From: Rhizopus sp. PT2906
Lineage: Eukaryota; Mucoromycota; Mucoromycetes; Mucorales; Rhizopodaceae
DNA length: 64,000 nucleotides
Assembly (NCBI GenBank): GCA_025529335.1
Contig: JAMYHX010000151.1
Span: 1 to 64,000 of the forward strand
Direction of reading: 5' to 3'
Under the pieces are notes generated by a model that worked only from the letters and a program-made list of their open reading frames with translations, did not search any database and had not been told where the DNA came from. This document shows, one piece after another, positions 1 to 13,117 of the stretch. Position 1 is the stretch's first letter; each line of letters begins with the position of its first letter. Position numbers and translations under genes: made by a program.

Positions 1-1538
1 CGAAAATATTCTTGGCGACGACGAATTTACATTTCATGCAACATGAATTTTGTTCTCATCATGGGTGTACTTATTTTCGATCACAGGCGAATTTACTTTC
101 CGGAAAGAGTGTATAACTTTTTTTTTAACTTTCGTCCAAAGGAGTTGTTAGTCTCATCCCGGCGAATTTTTTATTATAGCGCTTAATTTAATAAAATATA
201 TCATTGGTTTATATAAAACATGTCTGCAGAGAAATCACCATGAACAAACGCGATGCATGAGAGACGAGGGAAATATATGCCTCTTACAGTCTTCATGACC
301 AAATTCTCCAAGTTTGAACAGCGTACCAGCGCTTCTGCTGCAGTCATTGGGCATTTACATTCACACACACAACATAACGATGAGGTCAAGAAAGTATGAA
401 GAGCTAGCTTGTTTAAAAGAAGCAAAGATTCTGTTGATACACTGTATCAAAAAATATAGGATTGTCAGTAAAATGCGCATTGGTCAGCGATGTCTTCCTT
501 CCAAGCATGATCAATTCCTCTTTGCCTCTTCCTTCTGTCCAAGACTTTAAATTATAAATCTAACAGGGCTATAATGAACAACTCTCAGCATTGAGAGCAT
601 GTATACATCAAACTTGCGGTCTCATGTTCTGCATAATCACAGTCTTTATTGAGCCAAGCTCGTTAGACATAAAGCCCACACATAATTCAGGAATGTATCT
701 TAACATCAGTAGCATTAAGGGAAACAAAGCGTGCTCTGTTTGACAAAGGGAATCAAACTTTGGGAGATCAGGTCCCTTCATGATGTGTTGATACACCTTT
801 TTCAGAAATTATTCGCACACACTACAAGATCAATAACAATTAAACACCTTATGTTCTTTTTATTATTTAAAAAGACAACATTTAATGCATAAAATGAGCT
901 TGATATTTTTGAGAAAAGATAAATGTGGTCAAGACTTTATACAAAATGAAAAAGTTCTTAGAGACTTTGTTTAAATAGTCTTTGACTTGCTTTCTTTTCC
1001 TTTCTTCTTTAGACCAAAAAGTAAGACCAGCTATTCCCTTAGCTAGCCCTAAGGTATGTTATATTCTAATGTGTAGTATTATAGATCATAAAATCGAAAA
1101 CAGTAACCGGTGCTAGCTAGGAGTAGTTTTGTCCTTACCAACTTTGTTTTCATCCGCTCTCTTTCTCTTCTTCCTCCGAGCCAGTTATCGCTGGCCCATA
1201 CAATGCACTTCGGGTAAGATATTCATAATCTCTTTATAAGTTTACTCACTTTTCTTGTCTCTCTTTTTCTCTCTTGTAAATCCTCTTCTTTAAGTGTTTA
1301 ATATCAATGTAAATAACTGATTTACTAATCATTTCTTTATTCATTCTTTTGCTTCTGATGGGCTCTCTTTCTTTATTACTTGTATCTTTTATTATTTTTT
1401 TATCAGTGCGCGAATAATTTGTGAATAAAGTATAAATCAATAGGAAATGCTCTTAAGGGGGAATTTCCTAGTCTTTTTAATCGCCGCGTTTGTTTTTTTA
1501 TTATTTTTCTCTCTCTTATAAAAAGAGATAAGCATAGA
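1..1538. other. Left-end stretch with no supported gene
   Basis: AT-rich DNA with pyrimidine runs around 1140-1170 and 1250-1280. A minus-strand open frame at about 608-796 encodes a hydrophobic segment, but it has no clear start, splice partner or family I recognise. It could be a decayed mobile-element fragment. The last 100 bases before 1539 should hold the promoter and 5' UTR of the PP4 gene. Confidence 0.4.
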
Positions 1539-2894
1539 ATGAACGATCTTGACAGGTAGTGCGTTGTTTATCATCATTTATACAAAAGCGATCTGATGAA
1601 TTCGAAAAGACAGCTCGAACAGTTGAGAAGAGGAGAAATAATTTCAGAAAAGGAAGTAAAGGAACTATGTGAAAAGGCAACAGAGATTTTGATCGAAGAG
1701 AGCAATGTACAAAAAGTAGATTCACCTGTTACTGTAAATATATATATATACATAAGCAACTTGTTATATGCAAGCCCATTAACTTTCTCTCTCTCTTTAA
1801 TTAGATTTGTGGCGACATTCATGGTAATATACATCAATTTATATATATATATATCAATGTATAACAAATGACACACCGTAGGCCAATTTCACGACTTGAA
1901 AGAACTATTCCGTGTAGGTGGAGAATGTCCAGAGACAAATTACTTATTTATGGGTACATTTATTTGCAATAATGATCATGTTTTTTTTTCTTACCAAGAG
2001 TAATAATTAGGTGATTTTGTCGATCGTGGATATTATTCTGTTGAAACGTTTTTGTTGCTACTTGCTTTGAAAGTTCGATACCCTGATAGGATTACATTGA
2101 TTAGAGGAAACCATGAGAGTAGACAGATCACACAAGTATATGGATTTTATGATGAATGTATTCGTAAATATGGTTCAGCTACCGTTTGGCGATACTGTTG
2201 TGACATTTTCGATTTTTTGACACTGAGTGCTATTATTGATGATAAGGTGCTATGTGTGCATGGTGGACTTTCTCCAAGCATAAATACATTAGATCAAGTA
2301 AGAAAGACAAAAAAATAGCGAGTGTCATCTCAACTTTTTTTTATGATAGATACGAACAATTGATAGAAAACAAGAGGTACCTCATGACGGAGCGATGTGT
2401 GATTTACTTTGGTCAGATCCAGAAGGTATGAAAAAAGTTCATTTGGACACAAGTAACTCTTGTTTGTAGAAATCGAAGGCTGGGGCTATAGCCCAAGAGG
2501 TGCAGGTTATTTATTTGGAGGAGACGTAGTAGAAGCAGTAAGCAAATATATTTATATTATAAATTACGTATACTTATATGTCATAGTTTTTACGTACAAA
2601 TGGATTAAACTTTATTGCACGCGCACATCAATTGGTCATGGAAGGGTATAAACCCATGTTTGACCATAAAATAGTCACTGTTTGGTCAGCACCCAACTAC
2701 TGCTATCGATGTGGAAATGTGGCAGCGATACTCAAATTAGATGAGCACTTGAATACGGAATATAAAATGTTTGACGCTGCACCTCAGGTATATAGAAAAT
2801 AAGATGCTTTATTGTGTATTTATTGTGTTGTATATAGCAGGAGGCAGCAAGAAATACACCAAATAAGAGTGCCTTACCAGACTACTTTCTTTAA
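1539..2894 (+). CDS. PPH3: Serine/threonine protein phosphatase 4 catalytic subunit
   Basis: PPP-family metallophosphatase, PP4 type (PPP4C/Pph3), which acts with regulatory subunits in DNA-damage recovery and other dephosphorylation. Nine exons: 1539-1555, 1610-1733, 1805-1823, 1882-1953, 2011-2297, 2350-2425, 2470-2537, 2587-2787 and 2841-2894. They give 305 aa, matching the usual length of about 307. Visible are the metal and catalytic motifs GDIHG, GDFVDRG and RGNHE, plus HGGLSP and SAPNYCYRCGN. The C-terminus DYFL is the methylation tail of PP2A/PP4-type enzymes. The first exon encodes only MNDLDR plus two-thirds of an Arg codon and was placed because DLDRQLEQLRR continues perfectly across the junction. 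The final acceptor could lie three bases earlier, adding one Gln. Exon 3 is only 19 nt. It is convergent with the TPR gene, 84 bp apart. PP4 is preferred over PP2A or PP6 from the N-terminal DLDRQLEQLRR motif and overall match. Confidence 0.95.
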
Positions 2895-2978
2895 TTATTT
2901 TCATATTATACATTCAATACTTGTGTATACAATCATATAAAAGGATGTCTGCAATGTAACATATACAATATCTTGTCT

Positions 2979-4912
2979 TCATTCTTCAAACAATTCAAGT
3001 AAAAGCTGACACTTCATTTTCATACACAATCTCCACTCTGGATCATATTTGGTCTGCACATAATAATTTTCAGCGCGCTTTATCCAATCTATGATCAGCG
3101 TCTTTTTATCTTGTCGTTCAATTGGAGATACACTGTATGTAAAGGCAATTTCATACATAGCATAAGGAACAGTCCAATCGTTTCTAAACTCATTGATAAC
3201 ACAGTTAAAGTAGCTATGTGCTTGCTGTACATCCTTCAGCCGGTCTCTATAGATGACGCCCATGAGCAAGAGTGCAAACGGTCGCTTGTACTCGTCTTGA
3301 CTTTCTATGGTACATATCAATTGCTGTTTGATACTGTTCAACACGGGTTCAGACCAATAGGATACACCATTCCACAAATAGACAAGCTCCCACAAAGGGT
3401 TAATAATGAGTTCATCCAATACAGATCTCAAGAACATATCATATGTCTTGGAGTATTTGTTCCATTGACTAATCTTTGCTTCCGCATAAAACTCTCCTGC
3501 AGAAAACCTACTGTGGCTATTATGCTTCTTTTTGATCTCAAACATATGCACCAACTGCTGTACCTCACGGGCTGCCTTATCATATAGGCCATCAGCGATC
3601 ATACAGCAAGTTGCGACAAAGTGGTAAAAGAGATGCGACCAATTTGACATACTTTCCAAGCAGAAAAATGATTCGGCCGCACGGTTATAGTCACCAGAGA
3701 AGATATAGATCCTGTTGAAAAACTTGTAAAAAAAAACAATCAAGATGCCACATACCACAATCAGATTTTTTTTTCCTTCTTACCATCCTACTTCAGAGAG
3801 AGCAAACAGTCGAAACAGGCTATAGTCTGCTAGAGATAGAATGATTGGACCGCCTTCGTCTTGATCTGTAGGTTGCAGTGTTTTCTTTGGTGAGTTTAGT
3901 AAATGTAAGCAGTCTTGTAGATTCGAAGGCTGTTTCGTGAGTTTTGCCTCAAGCAAGCTCCACATATGGTTGTTGGGATATATTGATTTTAACCTTTCCA
4001 GGGATTCTCTTATATATTGAGCAGTCAGCAGCTGTCCTGTTTCCGGACGCAGATACATGCATACATTGACATAGTAGTAGACTAACGCAAGTGAGCTCAA
4101 CGGTGCATACATTGTCTTGCTCTTGCATGACTCCTTTAGCAAGTGAATAGAAAGTGATTTGGGTAACCGAAAGCCTAGGCTATTCAACACTTTGGCAACT
4201 AGCAAAAACATTAGACCACTTATGACACATTGTATTATTCGTTACCCTTGGATGGTAAAAGTGAGAAAATCAAGCAAAAGATACCGATACCAAAATAGAT
4301 CCCATTCTCAAGTACATTGACACTTGCATCACTGTTCATGCAATTATTATAGGCGGAGACAGGGACTCCCAGGACGATTTCAAATAGGTGTTCGTATAGC
4401 TTATAAGCCTTTCTGATCTCATAAGCTGCCTTGAGATTATCTATCCAACTATCCTTTAGAAACTGAAGTGATGAGGATAAAAGGATGCAATGTGCCGTCA
4501 GTAGTTCAAAATGGATAGAGCTATGCGTGGGTGACAAAAGTAGTTTGGTTGCGATTTCAATAGACCGAATGGCTTCATCAATTTGATCAGATTCCATGGA
4601 AAGAATCGCCTTGACATACGTCAAAAGAGCATATCCAAATGCATGGAAAGGCTGATGATCCTTGTTTGTCAAAAAGATACGTTCTGCTTCTTCAAGTTGA
4701 TCATTAAAAATTGCGTCCTAAGATTTGACTAAGCAAAAAAAATGGAGGAGGGGAGGATGGTTTGTATAAAAAAAACTTACAAGTCCCTTCCTGAGTTCGA
4801 CTAGTTCAATACTGTTCACATCTGATATATTTTGTTGTTGTCGTTGTTCTTGTGGCTGAGAGAATATCGAAGTTGTATATTTGAGTGCTATCTTTGACAC
4901 ATGACGGAACAT
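2979..4912 (-). CDS. TPR protein of the TTC39/IML2 family (DUF3808)
   Basis: Four exons (4912-4781, 4717-4246, 4198-3784, 3711-2979) give 583 aa. Family hallmarks are visible: an early FNDQLEEAERIF helix, the segment HAFGYALLTYVKAI, a SLLPS-then-LNSLGF segment across exon 2/3, a GDYNRAAESFF repeat followed by SNWSHLFYHF, and a late PLWELVYLWNG motif. Yeast IML2 is linked to lipid-droplet/inclusion handling. TTC39 proteins are poorly defined TPR scaffolds. The start Met at 4912 precedes a basic, Ser-rich N-terminus that could be a weak mitochondrial signal (inference). Introns are 63, 47 and 72 nt. The family call is firm, the function is not. Confidence 0.85.
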
Positions 4913-5204
4913 TACGCAGAAAAAAGAAAGAGCAAAAAAAAAGAGAAAGAGAAAGAGAGAAAAAGGCAAAAAAGATCCCGCGCGCGCCGTTGTCGCCTCT
5001 TCTCTCCCTTCCCCCCCCGTTATCCAACGTAGCCACGCACATAAAGAAAAGCTTAAATATGATCAAATTCCAAGTTTGGGTTTAACAAAAGGAGATGAGA
5101 GGTATAAGCTAATAATAACATGTTTATCTTTTAATACAGGTAAAGAAAAAAAAAAAGGGGCAGAACGTGGCAACACACACACGCGTAGAAACGAATGCGT
5201 ATTT

Positions 5205-8146
5205 TTACACATCTTGTATGAAAAAGAGTCTTGACTGTCTCAACCGAGTTTTCCAGCTTGTCTTTTTCTTTGCAGGTGTAGAAGCATAAGCAAATGCAGT
5301 TATTACAGACTCTGTCTCTTCCGTCTGTTGTTGATTAACACTTTTTAACGAGACAGCTGACTCGTGCTCGGGTGGATATGTTTTTGTCTAGGGAGGAGAA
5401 AAAAAGAAGGGGTTATTCTGTACGTCCATGAATTGAATTCACAAAAAAGTTAATTTACCTCCTCTGATATACCACTTTTTAATGTGTCCCCTGACATATT
5501 CCATTCTGCAGTATGTGATTTTATATGCCTGATACTTGTTATTCTCTTGAGAACTCTCTCTGCTAGTGGCCTCTTTTTCTTTTTGGTGGAGATAGGGCTT
5601 ATATCATTCAATGTGCAGTCAAATGATTTCGCAGGTTGAGACTGTATTGAAGACTTTCTTGAAGATGGGACATATGACATTCTGTTATTCGTTCTTAGCG
5701 AGTCAGGTCTATCCATGAGACTTGAACAGGCGCTTTCATCTGTTGACTTGATATCGCAGTCAGATGACTGGGCGACAACAGAGGTAGCGGATCTCAAGGG
5801 TGCAGGCTCCGATGCTCGTTTAGGAATGATGATCGATAAACTCGATACAGATGATCTAAGCAGAGAAGACGATTTTTTCTTTTTGAGAGGATCAGCTGCT
5901 GTATTCACTGGGGGCAGAGGCTCGAATCCGTAATTGTCTCGAACATGCCAAGCTCTGGAAGACAGATACTCTTGAGTACAAACATCACGAAGTTTATGGT
6001 CCACATTGATGCGTAAGGCGTTCTGGTGGTTGTTTTTAAACTGAAACGACATTTTACCAATCATATTGCTCGTATCTGATAATAGGTCAAGTGAACTAGG
6101 TCGTCTTCTTGGAATGCTATTACCGGCAAATGGATCCGGTTTGACATACGTCTCTGAGTTGTTCCTCGGCTTGAGTTCTAACGGTTTCTTTTGGTTGATT
6201 ACATAATCAGCTGAATACCGCTTGACAAGCGACACGTTCAGGTTCCGATTGTGTGGAAGAGCAGGTACTTCAAAGGGCGGGGTTTTCAAGTCTTCGAGAC
6301 AGACGTTGGTTGATATGGACCGCCGAAGGATCTGCCGATCAAAGGACTTTTGTTTGTCACTGCCAGTTGTCAGCGCCATATCCAGTACATTTGTAAATGA
6401 GCGAGAGGCACGTATGCTTTGTTTCTTGGTAATCAGTCCTGGGAGGGAAGGAACGATTTGTTCTTGTGCAAGCCAGTCGTCGTTGCCAGTACTGTCCATC
6501 TTGGCAGTGACGATAGCTTCTTGAATTTTCTTGGCCCATAGTTGTTTCTCGTGTGCACAGGTTGCATTAAATATAAATGTATGTTTCTTGCACCGTACAA
6601 TAAAAGAGTTTTCTCTTTGGCCTTTAGATAAGTAAGTATTAAATAAACACACACACACACACATAGAATGCTTTACGAACCTTCAATGTCCTCGAGATTT
6701 TCAAATTCAGCCATCTTCAAGGGGAACCAATGTTTAGGTTCATAGTTTGTCACTTTCTTGGGACGAACCATGATGATGTAGGTTGGAAAGACAAAGCATC
6801 CGAGGTATCTGGGTTTGGAGACGCTTTGGCCAAGAGCAGAATAGGTGACCTCAATCGCACCAGCAATCAAAAGGTTTCCTAGCTGAGAGACATGGCGTCG
6901 GTTGATCCTCCAGTCACCGTCGAGACGTTCAATAAATTTATCTGTACGTTCCTTCATTTCACGTTGAAACTTCAAGTCATCGATCTCAGCCACGATATCC
7001 TGCATTTCGCTCAACACGGCTGCCCATAGATCATACTCTGGTGTTTGGGGTGATGTATATCGTATGATCTCTTTTATCAGTAGTTGATATCTACATATTC
7101 TTTGTACAGGCTAAATTGTGATTTATATTAAAGTTAATTCAATTATAGACCAGCTTTTTTTTAAAGTTACAGTACTTTAATTAAATAGTCTTCCAGATGT
7201 AACCGTTTTTGCATTATTTCTTCGTCCTGTGTATCCAAGCACTCTTTCAGGAACTGATTCCATTCGGGTCGATTGCGATAGAAAGAGACGAGTTGACAAG
7301 CTTCATTTTGTAAGCCGCAATATTGTTTGTAGAGTGAAAAATGGGATATCTAATATTGTGTGTTACAGTTCCTTTTGGATGCAGCTGCATTGCATTTATC
7401 TTTTTTTTTTTTTTTTTACCTGATCAAGGAACGCCTTGGCAATCATTGACCAATGATGCGCCACAGGGTGAAAAGTGATGATGAACTGTTTATGAAATAA
7501 CAAGATATCACTAGCGTTTCTAATGATGATCGATTTATGATGATTATCTATCCATTGTTGCTTGCTTAGGGTTTGTAAGCAGACCTATTTCAGACAAGAT
7601 TTAATTAAAATCGAATCGTGTAACACAGCCATCATTTCCTAAAGTGTCACGGCAAATAAAGAGGGTAATAAAAACATTTACTGTCTTTATGAGAGAAGTG
7701 TATGCGTACGCGTAGAAATGATGTATAGAAGGAGATAGAAATGAGGAGGGATAAAGTGGTATATGAGGAGATTAAAGGGGGCATATACTTACTTCTACCA
7801 AGTGGCTCAAGTCTTGAACATAATCACGCTCGGTCTGCAATAGTTCATCGATTGCATGAAGCTTCTTTTTGGTCATTTTTTCTTCGTCAGGGCTCATTGT
7901 AGGTTGTTCTAAACTGGGTCCATCCGAAGGTTGTTCTCTACCTTCTGATATGGATGATAAACAACTACAACATGAACAAAATGAATCTTTTGTTTCAATA
8001 AGGACTGGTTGCGCTACTACTATTTGCCAAGGTGGTATCGATGGCTGCATTATGTTGTTATTGTTGATTTGAAAACAACAATGACAGCAGCAACAACAGC
8101 AAGTTGATTCTTTATCATGTATGATATATTGTATTGTTGATTTCAT
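5205..8146 (-). CDS. Dbl-family Rho guanine nucleotide exchange factor (DH-PH)
   Basis: Six exons (8146-7793, 7584-7420, 7349-7176, 7110-6681, 6621-5459, 5387-5205) encode 822 aa. A Cys/Ser-rich N-terminus precedes a DH domain from about residue 98 (AIDELLQTERDYVQDL). The DH core helix KPVQRICRYQLLIKEI follows at about 231-246. A PH domain spans about 305-415 and ends in the usual Trp helix (EKQLWAKKIQEAI). The remaining C-terminal half is Ser-rich, basic and low complexity, with several RRxS-like sites, consistent with phospho-regulation. The protein would activate a Rho/Cdc42-type GTPase at the membrane. The fourth donor (GTTCGT) is unusual but is required by frame. An alternative start at Met 33 (8050) would remove a Cys-rich run of doubtful value. 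Confidence 0.88.
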
Positions 8147-8952
8147 AATGGATATTGTCTTTGTTCAATGCTGTATCCCTCTTTTTGCGTCTTGAAAGTC
8201 AGGTGATGAAGATAATGAAAAATTGCAATAATAAAAAGGTTGTTTTTTTCCTGATGGAAGATGTATATTTAAGGTAATTAAGTAGTGGGTGATAAGTAGT
8301 GGCAAAATGATAGTATAATACAGTATTATAATACACACACACACAGAGAGAGAGAGAGCAAAAAAGAGCTGAAGAGACAAGTACGTACGTTGAATCACTC
8401 ACGCTTTGACACACACACACACGGACGTACGTACCAAAAATGAGGGGAAGAAAAAAAGAAGTGTGGAAAAAGAGCAAAGAAAAGAGAAAGGCTTAAAAAA
8501 TAACAATAAGACAACCAATCCCTCGTTTTCTCCTCATTCCTTTTGCCCCTTTTTTTCCTGAATTATTTTTATTACAACAAATTGACTAAAGTGTTGTGCA
8601 TCATGAAAGAATACTTATAAAAATAGTTCAAATGGTTCAATAACATTCTAATTTTCGCTTCAATAAACAAAAGGGATCTGTTTTGATGCTGTGTAGCCCA
8701 AGTAACATTGGACCCTTTTTGTACACTGCATAAAAGCACACACATACTGTCTAAAAGACATCTCAAAAAAGTACTTTACGCATATTCATGTATGTGTGAT
8801 ATAAAGCTGCATTTATTATTTGATGATCCCCTTTTTAATCAAAAAGATGATGTGAAACAGAATCGCTAATTCAAAATTTATAATGCACAGGATTTCACTT
8901 TTAGCCGCTAAAATCTATATTCTCCTCTCTCGGTTTCATATTCTTTTTCATA
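8147..8952. promoter_or_regulatory. Divergent intergenic region between RhoGEF and amino-acid transporter
   Basis: About 0.8 kb separating two divergent starts. It holds (CA)n and (GA)n simple repeats near 8334-8362 and 8410-8421, A/T runs, and no convincing coding segment. It is presumably the shared 5' region of both genes. No specific operator could be assigned. Confidence 0.4.
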
Positions 8953-11105
8953 ATGACAATAGAAGAGCATAACGAGCCATTGATATCACCTGAGCACGCG
9001 TTGGCAGAGCAAGTGGAACATATGGAGCCATTAGCTATTGGCGATCAGCGATTAGAACGCAAGATTGGATGGATTCAAGGTGCGATGGTGAACATGAGCT
9101 ATATTATAGGTGCTGGCATCTTCGTTGGTCCGGCTCTTACTCTGCAGCTTGTCGGATCTGGAGGAATGAATCTTATTATTTGGACGATTGGAGCCTTCGT
9201 GGCGTTCTCAGGAACATTTACATTTATGGAACTGGGAACTATGGTATTTAAGCAAACAGAGAAAAAAAATGATAATCTCACGTTCTTGTTTAAGCTTCCT
9301 CGTAGGTAAAAAAAAAGTATTATAGTTCCAACAAACAAGACTCACAAATAAAAAGTGGTGGAGAGCTTGGCTATCTGGAATATTGCTATAGGAAGCCAAA
9401 ATATCTTTTAGCTTATCTGTTTACAATGTGGAGTCTTATGAACAGATCTAGTGGAGTAGCATCTCAGGGTAAGTTATCAATGTATATATATATAAAACAT
9501 ACAACATGAATGCAGGATTAGGTATTGTATTTGGTGGTTACATGAATTATGCTATTTTTGGATCAAAATATAAATCCAATCAAGCAGAGCGATATTGGGC
9601 ATGTAAAGATGAAGATATATGTAAAAATAAGACACTCATGTGGGAACATTAGTATTATCTGCCACTCTGTTATGCCTTGTCAATATCTTTTCTACAAGGG
9701 CATCCATGAACATGATGAGTCTGTTGACCATTGTGAAACTTTCGGTGCTCTCTTTAATCGCCATGATTGGTATCTTGATCATTATCAAGGTCATTCCTTC
9801 AGACGTTGACGCTTCACTCAATCTGTCCTTTTATGCAACTACTACTTCTATTGGACCTTATGCTTCTGCTCTATATTATGTACGGTATGGCTATTTTTTT
9901 TTTGTTTTGCTCATCTTTTTTCTAGGTAATGAATAGCTATAGTGGCTGGCATAATCTCAACTTTATTTTGGACGAAGTAAAGGTACAAAAGCACAAAAGA
10001 GAGAGAAAGAGAGAGGCATATCATAAACTTTTATAAAAAATGACACCCCCTAGGACCCCATCAGGAGCTTACCAAAATCGTCAGCGGCAGCTATCGTCAC
10101 TACTGCGACACTCTATATATTGACCAACATGGCTTATTTAGCTGCCCTGCCTCTTGATGTGATGAAGAGCTCAGAGTTCATTGTGGCGGCAGCATTGTAA
10201 TAGCATGATTGATCCTACTTTTTATCCCTATTTACCCCCGTATAAAGTTTCACTAGGTCATTAGGCGAAAGCTTTGCTTCTACTATACTTCCATTATGTA
10301 TCGGTCTAAGTGCATTTGGATGTGGTGCCGCCATCAACTTTTCTGCGGGAAGGGTCATCATGGAGGTCTCACGACAGGGACTCTTACCTTATGGTCATAT
10401 CTTTGGAAAAGTCAACACCCAGCTCAAGACCCCGGTGAACGCATACGTTCTGCAGTACGTTCTTTCTATCCTCTTCATCTTTGGACCTCCTCCCGGTGCT
10501 GTATATCAATTCGTTGTAGCGTTTGCAGCGTATCCTGTTTATGTTCGTATCAACAAGTATAGTATATGCAGTTGTTTTTAACTTTATAAAAATAGATATT
10601 TTATTTTTTAATAGCCCTATCCATCATCATCCTAAGGAAACGGGAGCCTAATAACAATAGACCGATTGTTGCACCCTTAGGTAAAGTAGGACACATCTAT
10701 GCAATGTCTTATATATATATATATATTTAGTTTGCGTGTATACCTTTTTGTTTTTCACTTTATATGCTCTCGTCTTTGTCTTTATTCCTGTGGATAACAA
10801 ATATTATCCTTACTGGCGTACGTTGTAGCAAATATGAATTCAAAAGACAACTAATCTTGCTTCTTATTAGTTCCTTATATCACTGCCATTCTCTCCATGG
10901 TTGCCTGTACTGGCTTTTGGGTAATATGACACCTCCACATTGTTCAATCACTGACCAACCCTATGTGTAGTATTATCAAATAGTTATTAGAAATACGCCA
11001 GCAAAATCATACAATGAATCTATCAGAAATCAAGGACAGGCTGCTATTGAGCAGGAGATCTTTGGAGGATATGCCTCTGTTCCTACTGAAGAAGAGACAC
11101 CATAA
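8953..11105 (+). CDS. APC-superfamily amino-acid transporter (LAT/methionine-permease type)
   Basis: Twelve exons (8953-9243, 9295-9305, 9356-9468, 9516-9602, 9653-9879, 9926-9982, 10054-10196, 10257-10546, 10615-10680, 10731-10817, 10871-10920, 10971-11105) give 518 aa, the size of 12-TM SLC7-like carriers. The first TM helix carries the substrate-binding unwound segment GAGIFVGPAL. The conserved ELGTMLPRSGGE motif after TM2 is only restored by an 11-nt exon. Later segments include MNSYSGWHNLNFILDEVKDP and GCGAAINFSAGRVI, typical of the LAT/Mup1 branch. The C-terminal tail is hydrophilic and cytosolic. It would import neutral amino acids at the plasma membrane. Substrate specificity cannot be read from sequence. 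It ends 64 bp from the convergent crotonase-fold gene. Confidence 0.9.
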
Positions 11106-11169
11106 AAATGATACAAACATGTTTAAAGATTTATATAAAATAAACATTCTTTTTTCTTTAAAAAAAATG

Positions 11170-13021
11170 CTATGCTTTATTCATCACCCCAGCAACTGGA
11201 CAAGAAAAAGCCGTCTGTCCAGTTACCGGACAGACAAGAGCCTGGCTCTCTTGCTCTACAGGTGCTTGGTAAACAACACCATCAGACAACGATGACAATG
11301 TCAAATCCGTAAAATAAAACTCAACGTCTTCCTCATCTGACCAGTTCTTACCGGACCTCAGCCATTCTTTATAATCCTCCGTCTGCCTCCACTTTGCATT
11401 CAGCTTTTGTTCAAGTTCCAAAACCTCGATTGGCTCCATCGTGTCCATCTGCTTTACTGCTCTAAAGACTACCTTTAGTAAGGAAGGAGGGAGTGTGTTC
11501 CAGTGATCCAAGATGGTATCAGCCCATTTATTATGGATAGACTCTAGTTGACTCTTTAGGCTTTCGAAACTCTCTGCAGACTTTTTTGTTGTTGTTAGCG
11601 AAGGGGAAGAAAAAAAGAAGGGAGGGTATCAACTTACTTCAAATACTTGTTCGATTTGATCTTGCCAAACAGTGATTCTGTTCGGCCCTGCATACGTGTG
11701 TCGAGTACCCAAGGCGAGTCGAACGGCCTGATCGGGTACTGTGCATATAGCCATTGTTCTTGCTGTATCAAATGCATCACTTAGTCTCAATTCGGGAACA
11801 AAGAAATCTGCCAAGCCAAGGTACAGTAGCTCTGGTCCGCGCAGTTTAACAGGTGGAGCCATGGCAAGGTAGAGGATCACAGACACTTTGCTACAGGATT
11901 TCAGAATGGTAAGGGGAGGTATAGGACTATGCGAGAGTTCAAGTCCGAGATTCAGCAGTACATGTTCCGTAATGAGCCGTATATGTTTTGGAAGGAGAAA
12001 TAGATGAGCAGCGTTCAGAGGAATTTGGCCATTGAGAAAGCAAACGGTTGGCTTGCTGGATGTTAAGAGTGTGCGGATGAGGTCATAGTACGCATTTGAG
12101 ATCTTGAAAAGTGAGATCTGACGCAGATCAGAGCCAGATACCAACCTCGATGTTTCTTCGTACGGTAATCCACAGCAAACCACCTTGGTATCGTTCGTTT
12201 CAATCATCTCTTTGGGTAAGGTGGGGCTGTCGTACACGGTTGCTGTCAAGAACATACAAGTGACGTGATCATCGTTAGCCCTTTCAAGCGTTCGCTGTAA
12301 CTCATCAAGTCGGTCTATCGAAAGAATGTTTTTGCTTGTAGGCGATGAGAGTGTTATTTTTATCGCGCCTGTGAACTTGGGTTCTTCTGCAACAACAAAT
12401 GAAGCGCCATTGATTTGATCTTGTGTTTGGACTTGTGAAGGGGCATCAATGTACATGTTCGAGGTCTGATTCTTTTTTTTTTTTATTACCTGTTTCTTTG
12501 TTCTGCCAAAGGTTAGCAAATGGACAAGCAGGCTTTTTTGAATCTTGTTTCTTTGTGATATAGTTGAAATAATCTGGGATGTCGAATTGTTCTATTTTAC
12601 TAGTAAAGTTTAGAAACAAAAAGAGATAAATAGGCAACACTTACGCATGATAGTAAAATGCTTTTGCCTTTCTCAATTCAAATTCGAGCTTGTCCTTATC
12701 CCATAATCCCTTCTTTTGCTGCTCTACGTATCCTTTGATGATCTCTGGTAACCCTTTCACAAACGTTTCGTCATTCTCATAATCATAATCCTCTACGCGT
12801 TCATACAATGCATGCTTCTTTTCTTTCTCATACTGCAGATATGCGTCTAGGTCAAATGATTGTTGAAACTTGGAAAAATAAAAATGCTTTGCTTTTAGTA
12901 ACCTTGTATTATCAGCCGGCATACTGGCCATAATACTTTGATAACCAGCTTGAAAGACAGGGTCAGAGTCCCAACTATAGTTATCAAAGGCCTCAAACAC
13001 ACTTTGCATCTCGGTGCTCAT
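11170..13021 (-). CDS. Crotonase-fold (HIBCH/ECH_2-like) protein with unknown N-terminal domain
   Basis: Exons 13021-12645, 12599-12490, 12431-11638 and 11580-11170 give 563 aa. Residues from about 175 to 560 follow the ECH_2/3-hydroxyisobutyryl-CoA hydrolase layout: KPTVCFLNGQ, then a helical region, LYLGLADFFVPELRL, and a C-terminal helical lid. The Gly-rich oxyanion and Glu motif expected after LNG is replaced by a Leu/Ala/His-rich stretch, so catalysis is doubtful. The N-terminal 160 residues (acidic and aromatic, EAFDNYSWDSDP, KAKHFYFSKF) are not a domain I recognise. Cys-Pro motifs (ACPFANLW near residue 153, CPVTGQTAFSCPVAG at the C-terminus) resemble heme-regulatory CP sites or may be structural. 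The frame is open upstream of 13021 without an ATG, so the start is uncertain. Related proteins include the fungal mitoribosomal Ehd3-type crotonase. Confidence 0.72.
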
Positions 13022-13117
13022 CTGATCAAAAAAGAGAGTGGGAATCTCTCCATGTTTTCCCAAGAAAGGGGCTATATCTGTACCATTTCAAGTTCCGGGC
13101 GGTATTTTTTTTTTTAT

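Noticed and set aside
1246..1876. Overlapping minus-strand frames opposite the PP4 5' end
   Set aside because: Low-complexity translations opposite a well-supported gene or its flank; no ATG/splice logic.
3111..3587. 158-codon plus-strand frame opposite the TPR gene
   Set aside because: Shadow of the minus-strand exon, whose family motifs are clear.
13022..13100. N-terminal extension of the crotonase-fold gene upstream of 13021
   Set aside because: Frame is open and protein-like (DIAPFLGKHGEIPT) but has no ATG and abuts the SNF1 3' end, so it was kept as possible 5' UTR only.
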